A stretch of DNA of 64,000 nucleotides from positions 7,877,863-7,941,862 of the forward strand of contig NC_079428.1 in the NCBI RefSeq assembly GCF_026213295.1, given 5' to 3'. This stretch comes from Gadus chalcogrammus. Its lineage: Eukaryota > Chordata > Actinopteri > Gadiformes > Gadidae. This document shows, piece after piece, positions 50,187 to 61,039 of the stretch. A program made the position numbers and the translations under genes. The stretch's first letter is position 1, and the number at the start of each line of letters is the position of its first letter. Under the pieces are notes generated by a model. The model worked only from the letters and a program-made list of their open reading frames with translations, ran no database searches and was not told the origin of the DNA.

Positions 50187-50505
50187 TAGAGAGAGAGAGA
50201 GCGAGAGAGAGATAGAGAGACAGAAAGAGAGAGACAGAAAGAGAGAGACGGACAGAGAGACAGAGAGACAGAAAGAGAGACAGAGAGACAGAGAGACAGA
50301 GAGACAGAGAGACAGAGACAGAGAGACAGAGAGACAGAGACAGAGAGACAGAGAGACAGAGAGACAGAGAGAGAGAGAGAGCGAGACAGAGACAGAGAGA
50401 CAGAGAGAGAGAGACAGAGAGACAGAGAGACAGAGAGAGAGAGAGAGCGAGACAGAGACAGAGACAGAGAGACAGAGAGACAGAGAGAGAGAGACAGAGA
50501 CAGAT
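50187..50505. repeat. (GA)n / (GACAGA)n tract
   Basis: GACAGAGA units repeated over about 320 bp with GA-only stretches. A small (GCATGCT)n triplet follows at 50560-50582 and a poly-C run at 50587-50598. Confidence 0.92.
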
Positions 50506-50599
50506 GCCCCAACTGAGAACCACCCACTAGACAGGAACATATTTCATACCGCTGAGCCATGCATGCTGCATGCTGCATGCTGCCTGCCCCCCCCCCCCG

Positions 50600-52125
50600 C
50601 GGTACCCGGCGTTATTACCCGGGCCCCCTGTGTGCCAGGGAACCCATCGTCTGTTGGCCCAACGCTAAAAGCCAGCACCGTACTAGGCCCCCGAACCCCT
50701 CTGACCTGCTTCTTTATGACTGCACCTTCTGTTAGGTGTTCTGGTCATATTTGGCTAAAAGAGTTTCTTTAATAGCCTAACAGTGGGTTCAAATGAAAGC
50801 CAAACATTAGGCTTGGCGTGACAATTTGGAAGATTCACCATGGGGAAATAGCGGACATTTTTCATGGATGTTCGTCACCGTTTTCACGCTGGTTCAGTTG
50901 TACATTTTCTAGCAGTCAACCGAATGATTCCGGGGGAAAACAACACACTTTCTTTTTCGCTTGACACCCATTTATTTTTGACATTTCACTCCGGGCTTTG
51001 GCAAGTGTTTGAGCGGGAAATGAAATAGAAAATGAAATGTCCATGATGTAGCACAAACACCTTCAGAATGAGTGTTTGAAGAAAGATCAAAATAAGAAGG
51101 TGGTTTTATCATTTTCTTCCTTTGTAAGAAGAACGGCACAAAACAAACTAAATAAATTATCTACCCCATGAATATCTTCAACCCGTTCGATGTCATCGCT
51201 GACAAGACACGATAAAAGCAAAAAGGATTTGTTCATGCACCGCCTCGACAAAAACGCCTGCATATAAAACCAATATCCTCTCAATTCGCCCCAATGAGGC
51301 GTTTTAATTGATTTGCGGTTCCCCAGTGTGCTCTGCATTAGCGTCTATTAGCCCTCTGATACCAGCCCTAATCCAGCTGAGGACGAACCACCCCGGCCTT
51401 TTTAACGCTCCCATGCCACAAATTCTGGATATTATCCCCGAGTCGTTATTCAGCTCTTGGCAAACGGCCATGCCTGGCCCGACTGGAGCCGCTAAACTAA
51501 AATTGTCTTCTCTCCCCCTGTCTCGTCCGCCATTTTAGTCACGTCTTAGCTACACACAAGTTTAAAATTCACAGGTTAGCCGAGCAGATTCAAACCGCTT
51601 TAACAAGTCCACCCACTCTGAGATGTTAACAGTGCGTAACGCCTGTGAGGTTCCTCCTTGCGAGACCCCCCGAGCTTATGTGCCCAGAATTTTTTTTGGA
51701 GTCTAACAATAAATAATATATGTGCTCGTTATCCGTCAGTGTAGCCATGAATGGTAACCGAGTGCTGCAACTACTTAAAAGTTTGTCTCGCCATTGATTT
51801 AGTTTTCAGCGGATCCACCGTAGCAGTCGGAAACACATAAACGTGTGAATCCCAAAGGGGAGGCATAGATTTATAATCTTTACGACTAGTGATATTAGTT
51901 ACACTTTAATCCAAAGCAACCAAGGTATCAGGAGCAGGTGGGGGGATTAGGGCGTCGACCTGTAGCGAGGATCGCTGCAGGTAGACAGTGGTGGTCGGGG
52001 TTTGAGCCCTTTAATCCAAGGATTATAATGAGCTTCTTTAAAGCGCTGTTGTGCTGCATCCTATTGTTGCACATCCTGCCCTGAGGCCTACACATAACTT
52101 CTATTTAAAAAACGTTTTTAAAACA
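50600..52125. other. Unique intronic DNA
   Basis: Complex sequence with no gene. The 51280-51540 stretch has several TAAT-core motifs in complex DNA and could be a conserved non-coding element; this is not testable here. A SINE fragment lies at 51889-52009. Confidence 0.4.
51889..52009 (-). mobile_element. tRNA-headed SINE, 5' truncated
   Basis: Read on the minus strand: GGGCTCAAACCCC (B-box-like, 51997-52009), then GTCTACCTGCAG, then CACCTGCTCCTGATACC and the tail GTTGCTTTGGATTAAAGTG. This is the same order of parts as in the SINEs at 27990 and 47905. Confidence 0.65.
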
Positions 52126-52129
52126 CGCT

Positions 52130-52600
52130 ATGGTCTTTTCAAAAATACTCTCAAAGAAATGGTTTTCCACAACGACATCAAAGGGAGGATATGTACGCAT
52201 TCAAATATATAAAATTGACAAGACCTTTCTAATTTGCTTGCGTCCATATTATCCTAATTGTTTCCAACAATGGTTTAAACCCAGAAAAATCAGATTTTTG
52301 GTTCGAGGTCCGTTACGTTTACCCCCTAACTTCCAGGGAGCCACGCAAAAACAGGAATCCAGTAGAGACCCGATTTTTCAACATCGATCCAGCTTACTAC
52401 GATGTGCTACAATGGGGAGTGGCACATGAGTCATGACAGCCACCAAGCTAATACAGTGTTTCCCACACATGGACTTTACTTGGGTGAGAAATTCATATTT
52501 TTTTCTATCCGTCCCAGAGAAGCCACCCACGTTCAATATTGTTCTTTGTACAGTAACTATTTGTTCCCATTTAAAACGGGTAAAATCGAATTTCATTGAG
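52130..52600. mobile_element. Possible DNA-transposon terminus
   Basis: CAGTGTTTCCC at 52454-52464 is a common hAT-type end sequence in fish genomes. The expected inverted partner GGGAAACACTG was not found nearby, so this is a partial or solo end. The limits given are approximate. Confidence 0.35.
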
Positions 52601-52609
52601 AGCTGCGCA

Positions 52610-53810
52610 CACATTGATTTGCTCCCGCTCTCTCTCTCTCTCACAAACACATTTAACTACGTCTGTGCACAGCCCCCTCCTCTCAGTGCACAATCTGATT
52701 CAAAACATGATCGTGTGCGGTAGGAGGGATTGTTGTTGGATTCTCCCTGCAGAGAAGAGGCCGGATGCTAGCCGGATACCCTATATAATCAATCCAGAGT
52801 ATTGAGGATTAAGCATGAGTGAACGTGAATGATATCAACTATTGTTTTTATCATGACGTGAATCAACACAGCTGGTGGTTTTATTGGCGTAAATAAAACT
52901 AAAACATTAACTATTGGCCACAAATACCACAAATATATGAGGTACTTTAATGCCATATAGTTTAAATGGATTACCATAGCCTAACACCACCTCACATAAA
53001 GAAGACTAATCCAATAAAAAAAAACAGTGATTATAGTTCAAAACAACTCACTCAGCTTTAATTTGTCTGTTTTTCCACTCTACTATTACCCACGTAAGTA
53101 CCCACGTTTGACTTTCAAAATAAATGCACCTTTAATTATGGAAATAGACGTAATACGGAAGAAATACGCATTTAAGCAACAACAATGATTGTTTATAAGG
53201 GCCATTAGTTCAGTAGGTTTAAATCCTAATGGGTTATTTACAGCGCTGAAGAAAACTATAATTATCCCAATCTACTCAAACACATCATCAAACTATGGAG
53301 ATGGTTATTGTTTTGTTCGAGAGACCACTAGCTGTGGAAATGACGCTATACCTTTAAAGAATAAAGCAAAGTGTTTGCCCGAACAAGTCGTTTTTTTTCG
53401 GCCATTTTGTCAGTTTTTGTTTTGCTTAACACCACTGCCACAAGTTTTCCTCGCTACGGAGAGACAGCATTTGTTTGTTTCTCTGCGACGCCATTGGTGG
53501 CGTTAAATGATGGCATTTTGGAAGAGATTTCTCAAAGGGAGGGAATAATCAAAAATTAACAAGATAGCCTGACTGAATCCCTTCCAGAAGCACTTCAAAA
53601 GACACCAAAACAACTTCAGAAACACCATCGTGTTCCCCGATGGCGGCTGGGTCATCTGCCAGGCTGGCACTCAGCCTCAGTCAGCACATCGCCAACACTG
53701 ACAGCTTACCACTCCTTTGTATTCATCTGTGTACTGGGTAAGACCCATCTCTCTGTCCCCATCTCTCTCACTCAGCAACCAGGCTTGCACAGTGATACCA
53801 AGCAAATCTT
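52610..53810. other. AT-rich unique DNA
   Basis: Complex AT-rich sequence; a 105-codon frame at 53189-53506 has no recognised family. Confidence 0.4.
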
Positions 53811-53821
53811 TCCATGCAAGA

Positions 53822-53822
<1 letters not shown>

Positions 53823-53874
<52 letters not shown>

Positions 53875-53918
53875 ACACACACACACACAACAACACACAA
53901 CAACACACACACACACAC

Positions 53919-53949
<31 letters not shown>
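53823..53949. repeat. (CA)n microsatellite with CAACA interruptions
   Basis: CA over about 127 bp with CCACAC and CAACAACACA variants in the middle. Confidence 0.94.
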
Positions 53950-53951
<2 letters not shown>

Positions 53952-54289
53952 TTCGGTGCACAAACACGAGTTGGCAAACAATTGTAATAAGAAATCAGAG
54001 TGCCAGGCTGTCAGGCAAGCACACGCACCCATACACACGTACATGTATAAACGTGCGTATAGATACACAATGATATCTGTCTTTGTGGTCAGGGGCCATG
54101 GGTAAGCTGAGATATGCTTGTGGGTGTTTTTGTGTTTCTTCAACCCATGAATTGAACTACATACATGTGTTCAATGGCCTTGGACATGAAAGCCCTACAT
54201 GGCATCAAAACAGCAGAGTCATGTAGTGTGCGTGCACACAGACGCACGCACCCACAGGTCTTTCGCCCTCCACCCATCACTGTTTGTTT

Positions 54290-54615
54290 GTTGTGTTTAT
54301 TGGCTTTCTTCTTCATCCCCCTAATCTTTTATTTTTCTCATATTTTTCTCATCCTTGCCCCCTCCCTCTTCTTTTCTTGCATCACCACAACTTGGTATCT
54401 CCTTCAAGTAATCTCACCTTCTTACTCTCCTTCTCTCCCTCCCTCAATTCCATCTCCAGCTCTCTCCATCTCCTCCTCCCTCCATCCCTTCCTCCTTCTC
54501 CCTGCCTCTGACTATCTCCACCTCCCTCTCTCCCCCTCTGTATATTTAACTTCCAACCACCCCCCCCCCCCCCCTCCAGCTGCCTCCTTCTCTCTCCCTC
54601 TCTCCCTCCCTCCTC
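54290..54615. repeat. Pyrimidine-rich block with poly-C
   Basis: TTCTCC/CTCCCTCC low complexity, with a run of about 16 C at 54559-54574. A short CA tract follows at 54773-54795. Confidence 0.8.
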
Positions 54616-54799
54616 TTCGGAGGGATCGTCATTTCACTGGAACGATGGATGAGCCACTGAGGCCATCTGCACAGGCTGATAAAACCACACACACAAAGTT
54701 AAAGACAAGCACAGTCATACACACAATAGATGCGCAGTTACGGATGTGCACAGATAAAGCCTTGTTTGTATACACACACACACACACACACACACCAAA

Positions 54800-55185
54800 T
54801 AGAACAGGACACAAACAAAACACACAACTCTAAGCACAAAGGAGGCCACAAAGGTCCACACACGCACACAATATATAGTTATATATGATAAATCAATGAG
54901 TAACATGATGGTTGAAGGATGGTAGATTGGAGAGAAGTTAGCCATCTTGCCCAAGGGGGCCTACGGGTTAGGATGCGTTTACGTGGGATCGTTGTCAGAA
55001 CCTTTCTCTATGGGGAGTAACCCTGAAGCCAGTACTCTGTTCAAATGATAATAGTTCATTCGATAAAGAACGCACTTGATGGGCAAGGACATTGCAGTGG
55101 AAATCAAGCTCCTATAAAAGTGGAGCCTTTTATAAAAGTGGAGCTCCATCCAGCTGTGGATGGACCACACACACCGACGCCCGTG
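54800..55185. other. Unique DNA
   Basis: No gene seen. A local tandem duplication of TTTTATAAAAGTGGAGC-like sequence lies at about 55113-55145. Confidence 0.4.
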
Positions 55186-55189
55186 CACA

Positions 55190-55540
55190 CGTTCGCCATG
55201 ACAGCTCGCTGCCGCACTTCCAAACGCACGCGCAAACACTCACCATGACGTCTCGGTACCTCACGTGCACAAGCACCAATGCAGCTTGCGTCGCACATGC
55301 ACACAAACTTGCAGACGCGCACCATAAATAGCTCGCCGCCGCATGTGCACATGCCCACCATGACAGCTCGCCGCCACACGTGCACGCACACACACACCAT
55401 GAAATCTCGCTGCCGCACATGCACACACTTCCCATGACAGCTTGACAAGCACGTGCACACGCTTACCATGACAGCACGATGCGCACGTGCACATGCGCGC
55501 GTGCAAGCACGCACCATGATGGCTCGCCGCCGCCGCCCCA
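55190..55540. repeat. Degenerate GC-rich minisatellite (CACCATGACAGCTCGCCGCC unit)
   Basis: The block CACCATGACAGCTCGCCGCC plus a CACGTGCACACGC spacer recurs about nine times, starting near 55194, 55242, 55272, 55320, 55358, 55396, 55430, 55464 and 55510, with spacing of roughly 30-50 bp. Many units contain CACGTG or GTGCAC. The 153-codon minus frame across it follows from the repeat. Confidence 0.85.
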
Positions 55541-55943
55541 TAGCCCACGGAGAGAGGCAACGCACAACCAGCCTTTTATATCCGTTAGCATTGTAGTCCC
55601 TATCAGCATCCCAACAACAACAAGGGGAAAGTGGACGCCAGCATTAGTATGTGTGGAGGCGTCCACAGAGGGGCGGCCCAGGCTGTTAAGACTAAGCACT
55701 CTGTCAAACTTGTTTATTTTTAGGAACTATTTGGTTGGTTTGTGCGCGCCATCGATGTCTAGACCTCCCAGGCCAGCCCTGTATGAATGGTACTGAATAC
55801 AAAGAAAGCACACACGCATAAATAGAAAATCGCATCCAACCAACATTTATTTTTCTTTAACATAACGTTAATTACTTTTCTTCACAGCTAAAAGTTGCAG
55901 AGAAAAGGTTAGGACTACTTAAAGCACTAAACATTGTCAGGAC

Positions 55944-55944
<1 letters not shown>

Positions 55945-55979
<35 letters not shown>

Positions 55980-56003
55980 ACACACACACACCACACACAC
56001 ACA

Positions 56004-56068
<65 letters not shown>
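55945..56068. repeat. (CA)n microsatellite with CCAC interruptions
   Basis: CA over about 124 bp with three CACCACAC variants in the left half and a pure right half. Confidence 0.95.
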
Positions 56069-56071
<3 letters not shown>

Positions 56072-56269
56072 AGACACACACTTATGGAGATGCAGTGGAT
56101 GATTACAGTGGATTGGTAAATCAATAAACAGGCTGTTTAGATCACAAACATGAATACGTAATGACAGAGGGGGTCGTTGAATAATGGAACAGATTTTGAT
56201 AAGACGTGATGAAAAACACAATAAATACACGGAACACACTGAACTCTGGGGGGTCGGCCTCGAGCAAGA

Positions 56270-57210
56270 GACATAGGGGGAGAGAGAGAGATAAGTAGAA
56301 AGCAAGAGAGTAGGGGAAAGATGGAGGGAGAAAGTGAGGAAGAGAGATGGAGACCCAATACTGTGAGAATGTGGGTGGGCAGAAGGAAGAGGCCATTTTA
56401 AAACTAATGAGAATGACAAATGGGACGACGGGAGAGGTAATATTTATTACAGAGAGGTGGCTTTGTACCAAGGATAGAGAACGGGGGATCAGGTGTGGGA
56501 TGAAGGGGGAGCGAGAGGGAGAGCGAGAGAGGGAGCGAGAGAGAGAGCGAGCAAGCAAGAGAGAGCGAGAAAAGAGGGTGAATCAGATTTAGACATAAAC
56601 CAGTTAGAAGAAGGGATAGGGCTCCGAAAACACACAAATCAGGAATAGATTTCCATAGAGGGATGGAAGGAGAGCATGGGGGAGAGCAGAGTAAAAGCCT
56701 AAGGAAGAGACGGTGGGGTGTGTGAGAGAGCGAGAGAGGGAGACAGTGAGATCGAGAGCGAGAGAGCGCGCGATATAGAGCGAGAGGGAGAGGGAGAGAG
56801 ACCGAAAGGGATGGAGAGACCGAGAGGGAAAGAGAGAGAACGAAAGAGAGCAAAAGAGCGAGCGACGGAGAGAGAGAAAGATGGAAGAATAAAAGTAGAA
56901 CAGGAGATGTGGGAAATAGTTTAGGAGGACGACGCAAAACTGAGAAGGCAGGCGAGCGAGCATGACTGGCTGCAAGAGAGAGAGGGCTGGGAAGATAAGA
57001 GATGGATGCAGACAAAGAAATGGAGAGTGAGAGATGGAACGTTGTCCAGAATTTTGAGTTAAAAAAAAAGAAAGAAGACAGAGGAAAGGGCGAAAATAGG
57101 AAATAAGAACCAGGCAGATGTTGGGGCGAGAGAGAATGAGAACGTGGGAGAAAGTAAATAACAAGTGAGAGAGAGAAAGAGAGAGGGAGACAGAGACAGA
57201 GAGTATATGC
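56270..57210. repeat. Purine-rich GA low-complexity block
   Basis: Degenerate GAGA/GCGAGA over about 940 bp, densest at 56505-56570 and 56725-56880. The minus-sense transcript would be pyrimidine-rich here. Frames up to 279 codons are low complexity. Confidence 0.85.
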
Positions 57211-57466
57211 ATGAAAAGAGGATGCATGCAAGCAGATGCACACCGCTGGAAAAAGTGTTTAGGATAAAAAGTATCCATAATAAGAGACACACACACAAAC
57301 AAAGGCAATCATCTATAAATTGCTAAATTTCATAAGCAGTTACATTTCCTCAGCAGTCCCTGGGCATAAACAAGCATTGTTGACACCTAGTCCAGAGGAT
57401 TGTAGCATTGAGAATGCCACTGCAATCTCTCAGAACTAAACATCAGTATAGAAGAAGAAACCATAA

Positions 57467-57589
<123 letters not shown>

Positions 57590-57599
57590 AAAGAAACAT

Positions 57600-59395
57600 T
57601 TATTTATTTAACTGGCACTAAACACTTTGCTGCAGAATAATTGTAGCATTTCTTTCCTAATTTACATTAAAATGAAATGTTTCAGAACTTTCCTTTGCAT
57701 TATGTTTGAGCCAAATCGTTCTCCTGGTTTGTCTGCCCTGAAAGACAAATTACAAACAACAGGAGTGTTCAATTTAACCCCAACACGCGCCTAGTTCCCT
57801 CCTTGTTTACATAGAAAAGCATTTAAATGAAAAGACGTTTCACTACAGTGCGTAATAAAAGATCCCCGGGTTCTTCTCCGGTGCTGGTAGCGTTTGATGT
57901 CACAAAATAAATCACCATTATCCAATGCTTCAATATGTAAATATATGCACATTTCCGGCCATCTTTAAGCGATAAGTAATCACCGGAGAGGGAGAGGGTG
58001 GGCGCGTTGTGGCAGCAAGGTAAGAGCGGATTTAGCGTAATTAGCATATGAATACGGCTCGGAGCTCTGCGTGAGGCCAGAGGTGCGCAACCGAAAGGAC
58101 ATTGTCTATTTAATAAAAAATGTGGCCGCGAAAACCATATTAGGCTATTCATTATGCAACGGAAACATAATCAAAGGTTTAGGAAAAGAAAAATGTGTGC
58201 GCACGCTGATGGGGAGGTGAATTTGCCGCACTCGTAGCCACCCACAACAGAAGCGGTGTGTAGCGTTTCGTCCAGTTTTGTCCAGTTTTATCGAGCTCGC
58301 TCCGGGCTTTCAGACGTGCTAAAACGAGGGCTTGAGGACAAAACTAGCAGCCATCTGAGCTTTTCAAAGGGCGAGCCGGGCCCCCGCGTCCTCACGGGGG
58401 ACATCTTGAGAACAGGCCAATTTCTGGTAATCATACCATTGGCCGAGAAGGCTGGAGAGAGAGAGGCGCCACGAAATTAACAAACAGCAGTCGGACCGCA
58501 TCTTCCACAGGCCAGTCCGTAGGAGCTGTGGGTGGAACCATTTGGCCAGATTGCAAAGAACCTCGTAAAAAATGAACGCCAAACTTGCTGAATTCTCTCT
58601 TTCCCTCTCCCCCTCTCTCCCTCCCTCTCTCTCAATCTCTCTCTCTCTCTCTATTGATGACACTTTGATAACAGTGATCAGAGCAGAGGGGGTGAAAAAT
58701 GGACTGTTCTTTTTATAAAATACTTTCAGTCGGTGCAAACTGTTAGTTAATCGAGTAGGGTTACTTACTAAAGTGCTTATTTGTTTGCTTAAAGCAGTGC
58801 TGTGTTCTCGATTTGAATCCTGCTTGCGCCCAATGAATCATACCGGCGTAACTTTTCCATCTGCAATACATTTCATACATCTGTGTTGAAACACAGATGT
58901 ATGAAAACGCACAGGTTCGGTGACTGGCTCACTCAAGAAAAACTGACAGGAGTTCGGAAAGGGAGAGATGGATTCATCACAAACTAGGAATTCAAATAAC
59001 AGCTCCATCAATCGGCCCAAGAGTGTTCGAGCTCCACCCGGAGACAAATCACCAATACATTATAATATCTGATGATGAATTGTAGAGGAAGGCTGTATTT
59101 GAAGGACGGGGAAAATTAAGCGGAAAAAAAATGAAAAAGAAAAGAAAATGAGAGCAAAGCAAAGAGAAAGGAGTGGGGGTGGTTGGGGAGGAGTGGGGGG
59201 GGGGGTGATTGGCAGAGTTGGGGGAGCAGGTTAGGAGACAAAAGAACAACTGCAGACTTTAAAAGACAAGACGAATGTTGTATGTGAGTTGGCGGGAGAG
59301 AGGGAGAGAGAAAACTAATGGAAGTGTGCAGAAATGTCACTCTAAGCGATAGCGGGCTAATTTGGTTCCATAATTACCATACCAATGAGTGACGG
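57600..59395. other. Unique intronic DNA
   Basis: Complex sequence. A 16-bp perfect stem hairpin is at 58871-58906. A CT tract is at 58596-58653. The 58020-58150 stretch has a TAATTAGCATATGAAT core like POU/homeodomain sites, suggestive only. Confidence 0.4.
58871..58906. repeat. Perfect 16-bp inverted repeat with 4-bp loop
   Basis: TTTCATACATCTGTGT at 58871-58886 pairs exactly with ACACAGATGTATGAAA at 58891-58906. Too short for a normal microRNA precursor. Confidence 0.85.
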
Positions 59396-59416
59396 GGACA
59401 GGCTGGGAAAAAGGGG

Positions 59417-59466
59417 AGGGAGGGAGGGAGGGAGGGAGAGATGTGGCGAAGGGGGGGGGGGGGGGG
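59417..59466. repeat. (GGGA)n and poly-G
   Basis: Five to six GGGA units and then about 17 G after a GTGGCGAA spacer. Confidence 0.85.
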
Positions 59467-59649
59467 GTGCACAAGGTCTAGAGACACAATAACAAACAAA
59501 AAGCAACACAAACAACACGGCACATCCAGAAAGCACGATGTTGCCCTGTTAAGATTAGAAAGACCCATGATGACAAGTGTGTGTATGCATTTGCACATTG
59601 ATGTATTTGCACGCCTATGTGTCTGTGTGAGTGAGTCTGGGTGTATCAG

Positions 59650-59881
59650 GCTGTGTGTGTGTGTGTGTGTGTGTGCGTGTGTGTGCCTTTATGCGTGTGC
59701 GCGCGTGCGTGCGTGTGTGTTCCTTGATGTGTTTGTGTGTGTGCCTTTATGCGTGTGTGTTCCTTTATGCGTGTATGTGTGTGTGTGCCTTTATGCATGT
59801 GTGTGTTTGTGTGTGTGCCTTTATGCATGTGTGTGTTTGTGTGTGTGCATTTAGGTGTGTGTGTGCATTTAGGTGTGTGTG

Positions 59882-59921
<40 letters not shown>

Positions 59922-59925
59922 TCTT
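59650..59925. repeat. 30-bp GT-rich minisatellite ending in (GCGT)n
   Basis: The unit TGTGTGCCTTTATGCATGTG repeats with variants GCCTTTATGCGTGTGTGTTC and GCATTTAGGTGTGTGTGTGC. The array closes with about twelve perfect GCGT units at 59883-59922. All frames stay open, so the Cys/Val-rich translations are artefacts. Confidence 0.9.
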
Positions 59926-59929
59926 TGTA

Positions 59930-60555
59930 ACCTTGCAAGCTGTGTGTAGCCGTCTCTTGGTCAGAGGTTTTTGAATTTACCAGCGTTAACAAGGTGTCCA
60001 GCGTCCTCATCTGCTTTCATCTCCCCTCTTGCCTCCAGTCCACCCTCACCTCTCTCCCTCCCACGCCTCCTTGATCACCTCTCTACGGGATAAACCTAAC
60101 GTTTCCCAGCATGTTTCAACCCCTTGCCCAGACTCAAAGCATTCTCCAACATCTAACCTTCCCTCCCAGATCATAAGTCTCTTCGTAGGTTTAACAAACA
60201 AAGCGCAACAACCTCCACACCGCCTCCCCTAGTCAACTCCGGCGCGGGGAACGCTGACCCATTGACCGGTTTGCCAGATTCTGCTGGACCTTTCAACGCC
60301 AAAAACTAAACATCCAAACAACTCCAGTCATTGAGATACAGAGCCACGTCGACATTTGCGGGACTCATTACCGCAGGTCACAGCAGCCCTGACATGCTGG
60401 GGAAGACTGAGCGCCCGCCTCGACATCAGCAGGGATGACGTTGGCGACGAACGCCCGATTTCATCTGACGGATATCTGTCGTATATGCCATTAACCTCGG
60501 GCACACTTCGAGGGGGGGGAGGGCACATGGGTCGGCAAGGATTAAGGCCTTAAAT
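59930..60555. other. Unique DNA
   Basis: Complex sequence, pyrimidine-leaning to 60240, GC-balanced after. No gene recognised. Confidence 0.4.
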
Positions 60556-60560
60556 CAACA

Positions 60561-60589
60561 GACACACACACACACACACACACACACAC
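60561..60589. repeat. (CA)n microsatellite
   Basis: About fourteen CA units. Confidence 0.92.
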
Positions 60590-60954
60590 TATAGGAATTC
60601 AATTGTTTGTACGGTTGCAATGGGTGCCTACGAATAAATCCAAACATCACCACAATGCTAATAAGCACTCAAGCTAATTCCAACCGTCTCTCCCTCTGTC
60701 TCTCTCTCTCGATTCATAACAAGTCAAACAAGGGAACACATTGTGTGGGGGGGGGGGAAGATAACACAACGTTTGGCTGCATCAATCTAACAACAATAAT
60801 AGCACTGCAGCTGTGGCGATGCGCACGTATGAAAATACACACACGTGAAAAGGCAGAGAGGGAAGAAATGTGTTACGGAGACACTGACACATGCAAATGC
60901 AACACGGCAACGTGGAAAACAATCCCAAGTGAGACGCATCAGGGTGGGAGGGTG

Positions 60955-61033
60955 GAGGAGAGAGAGAGACAGAGACAGAGACGGAGACAGAGACAGAGAG
61001 AAAGAGAGAGAGAGCGAGAGAGCGAGAGAGAGA
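60955..61033. repeat. (GA)n / (GACA)n tract
   Basis: GA-rich with GACA and GCGA variants. Confidence 0.88.
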
Positions 61034-61039
61034 ACAAAA

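Noticed and set aside
55104..55565. 153-codon Cys/Val/Arg-rich minus-strand frame
   Set aside because: Explained by the GC-rich minisatellite; repeated peptide blocks mirror the DNA units.
56404..57308. 279- and 234-codon minus-strand frames
   Set aside because: Leu/Ser/Pro-rich translations of a degenerate GA block; no domain and no codon pattern unlike the repeat.
58871..58906. MicroRNA precursor
   Set aside because: The hairpin is only 36 nt with a 4-base loop, far shorter than a normal precursor, and no extended pairing was seen.
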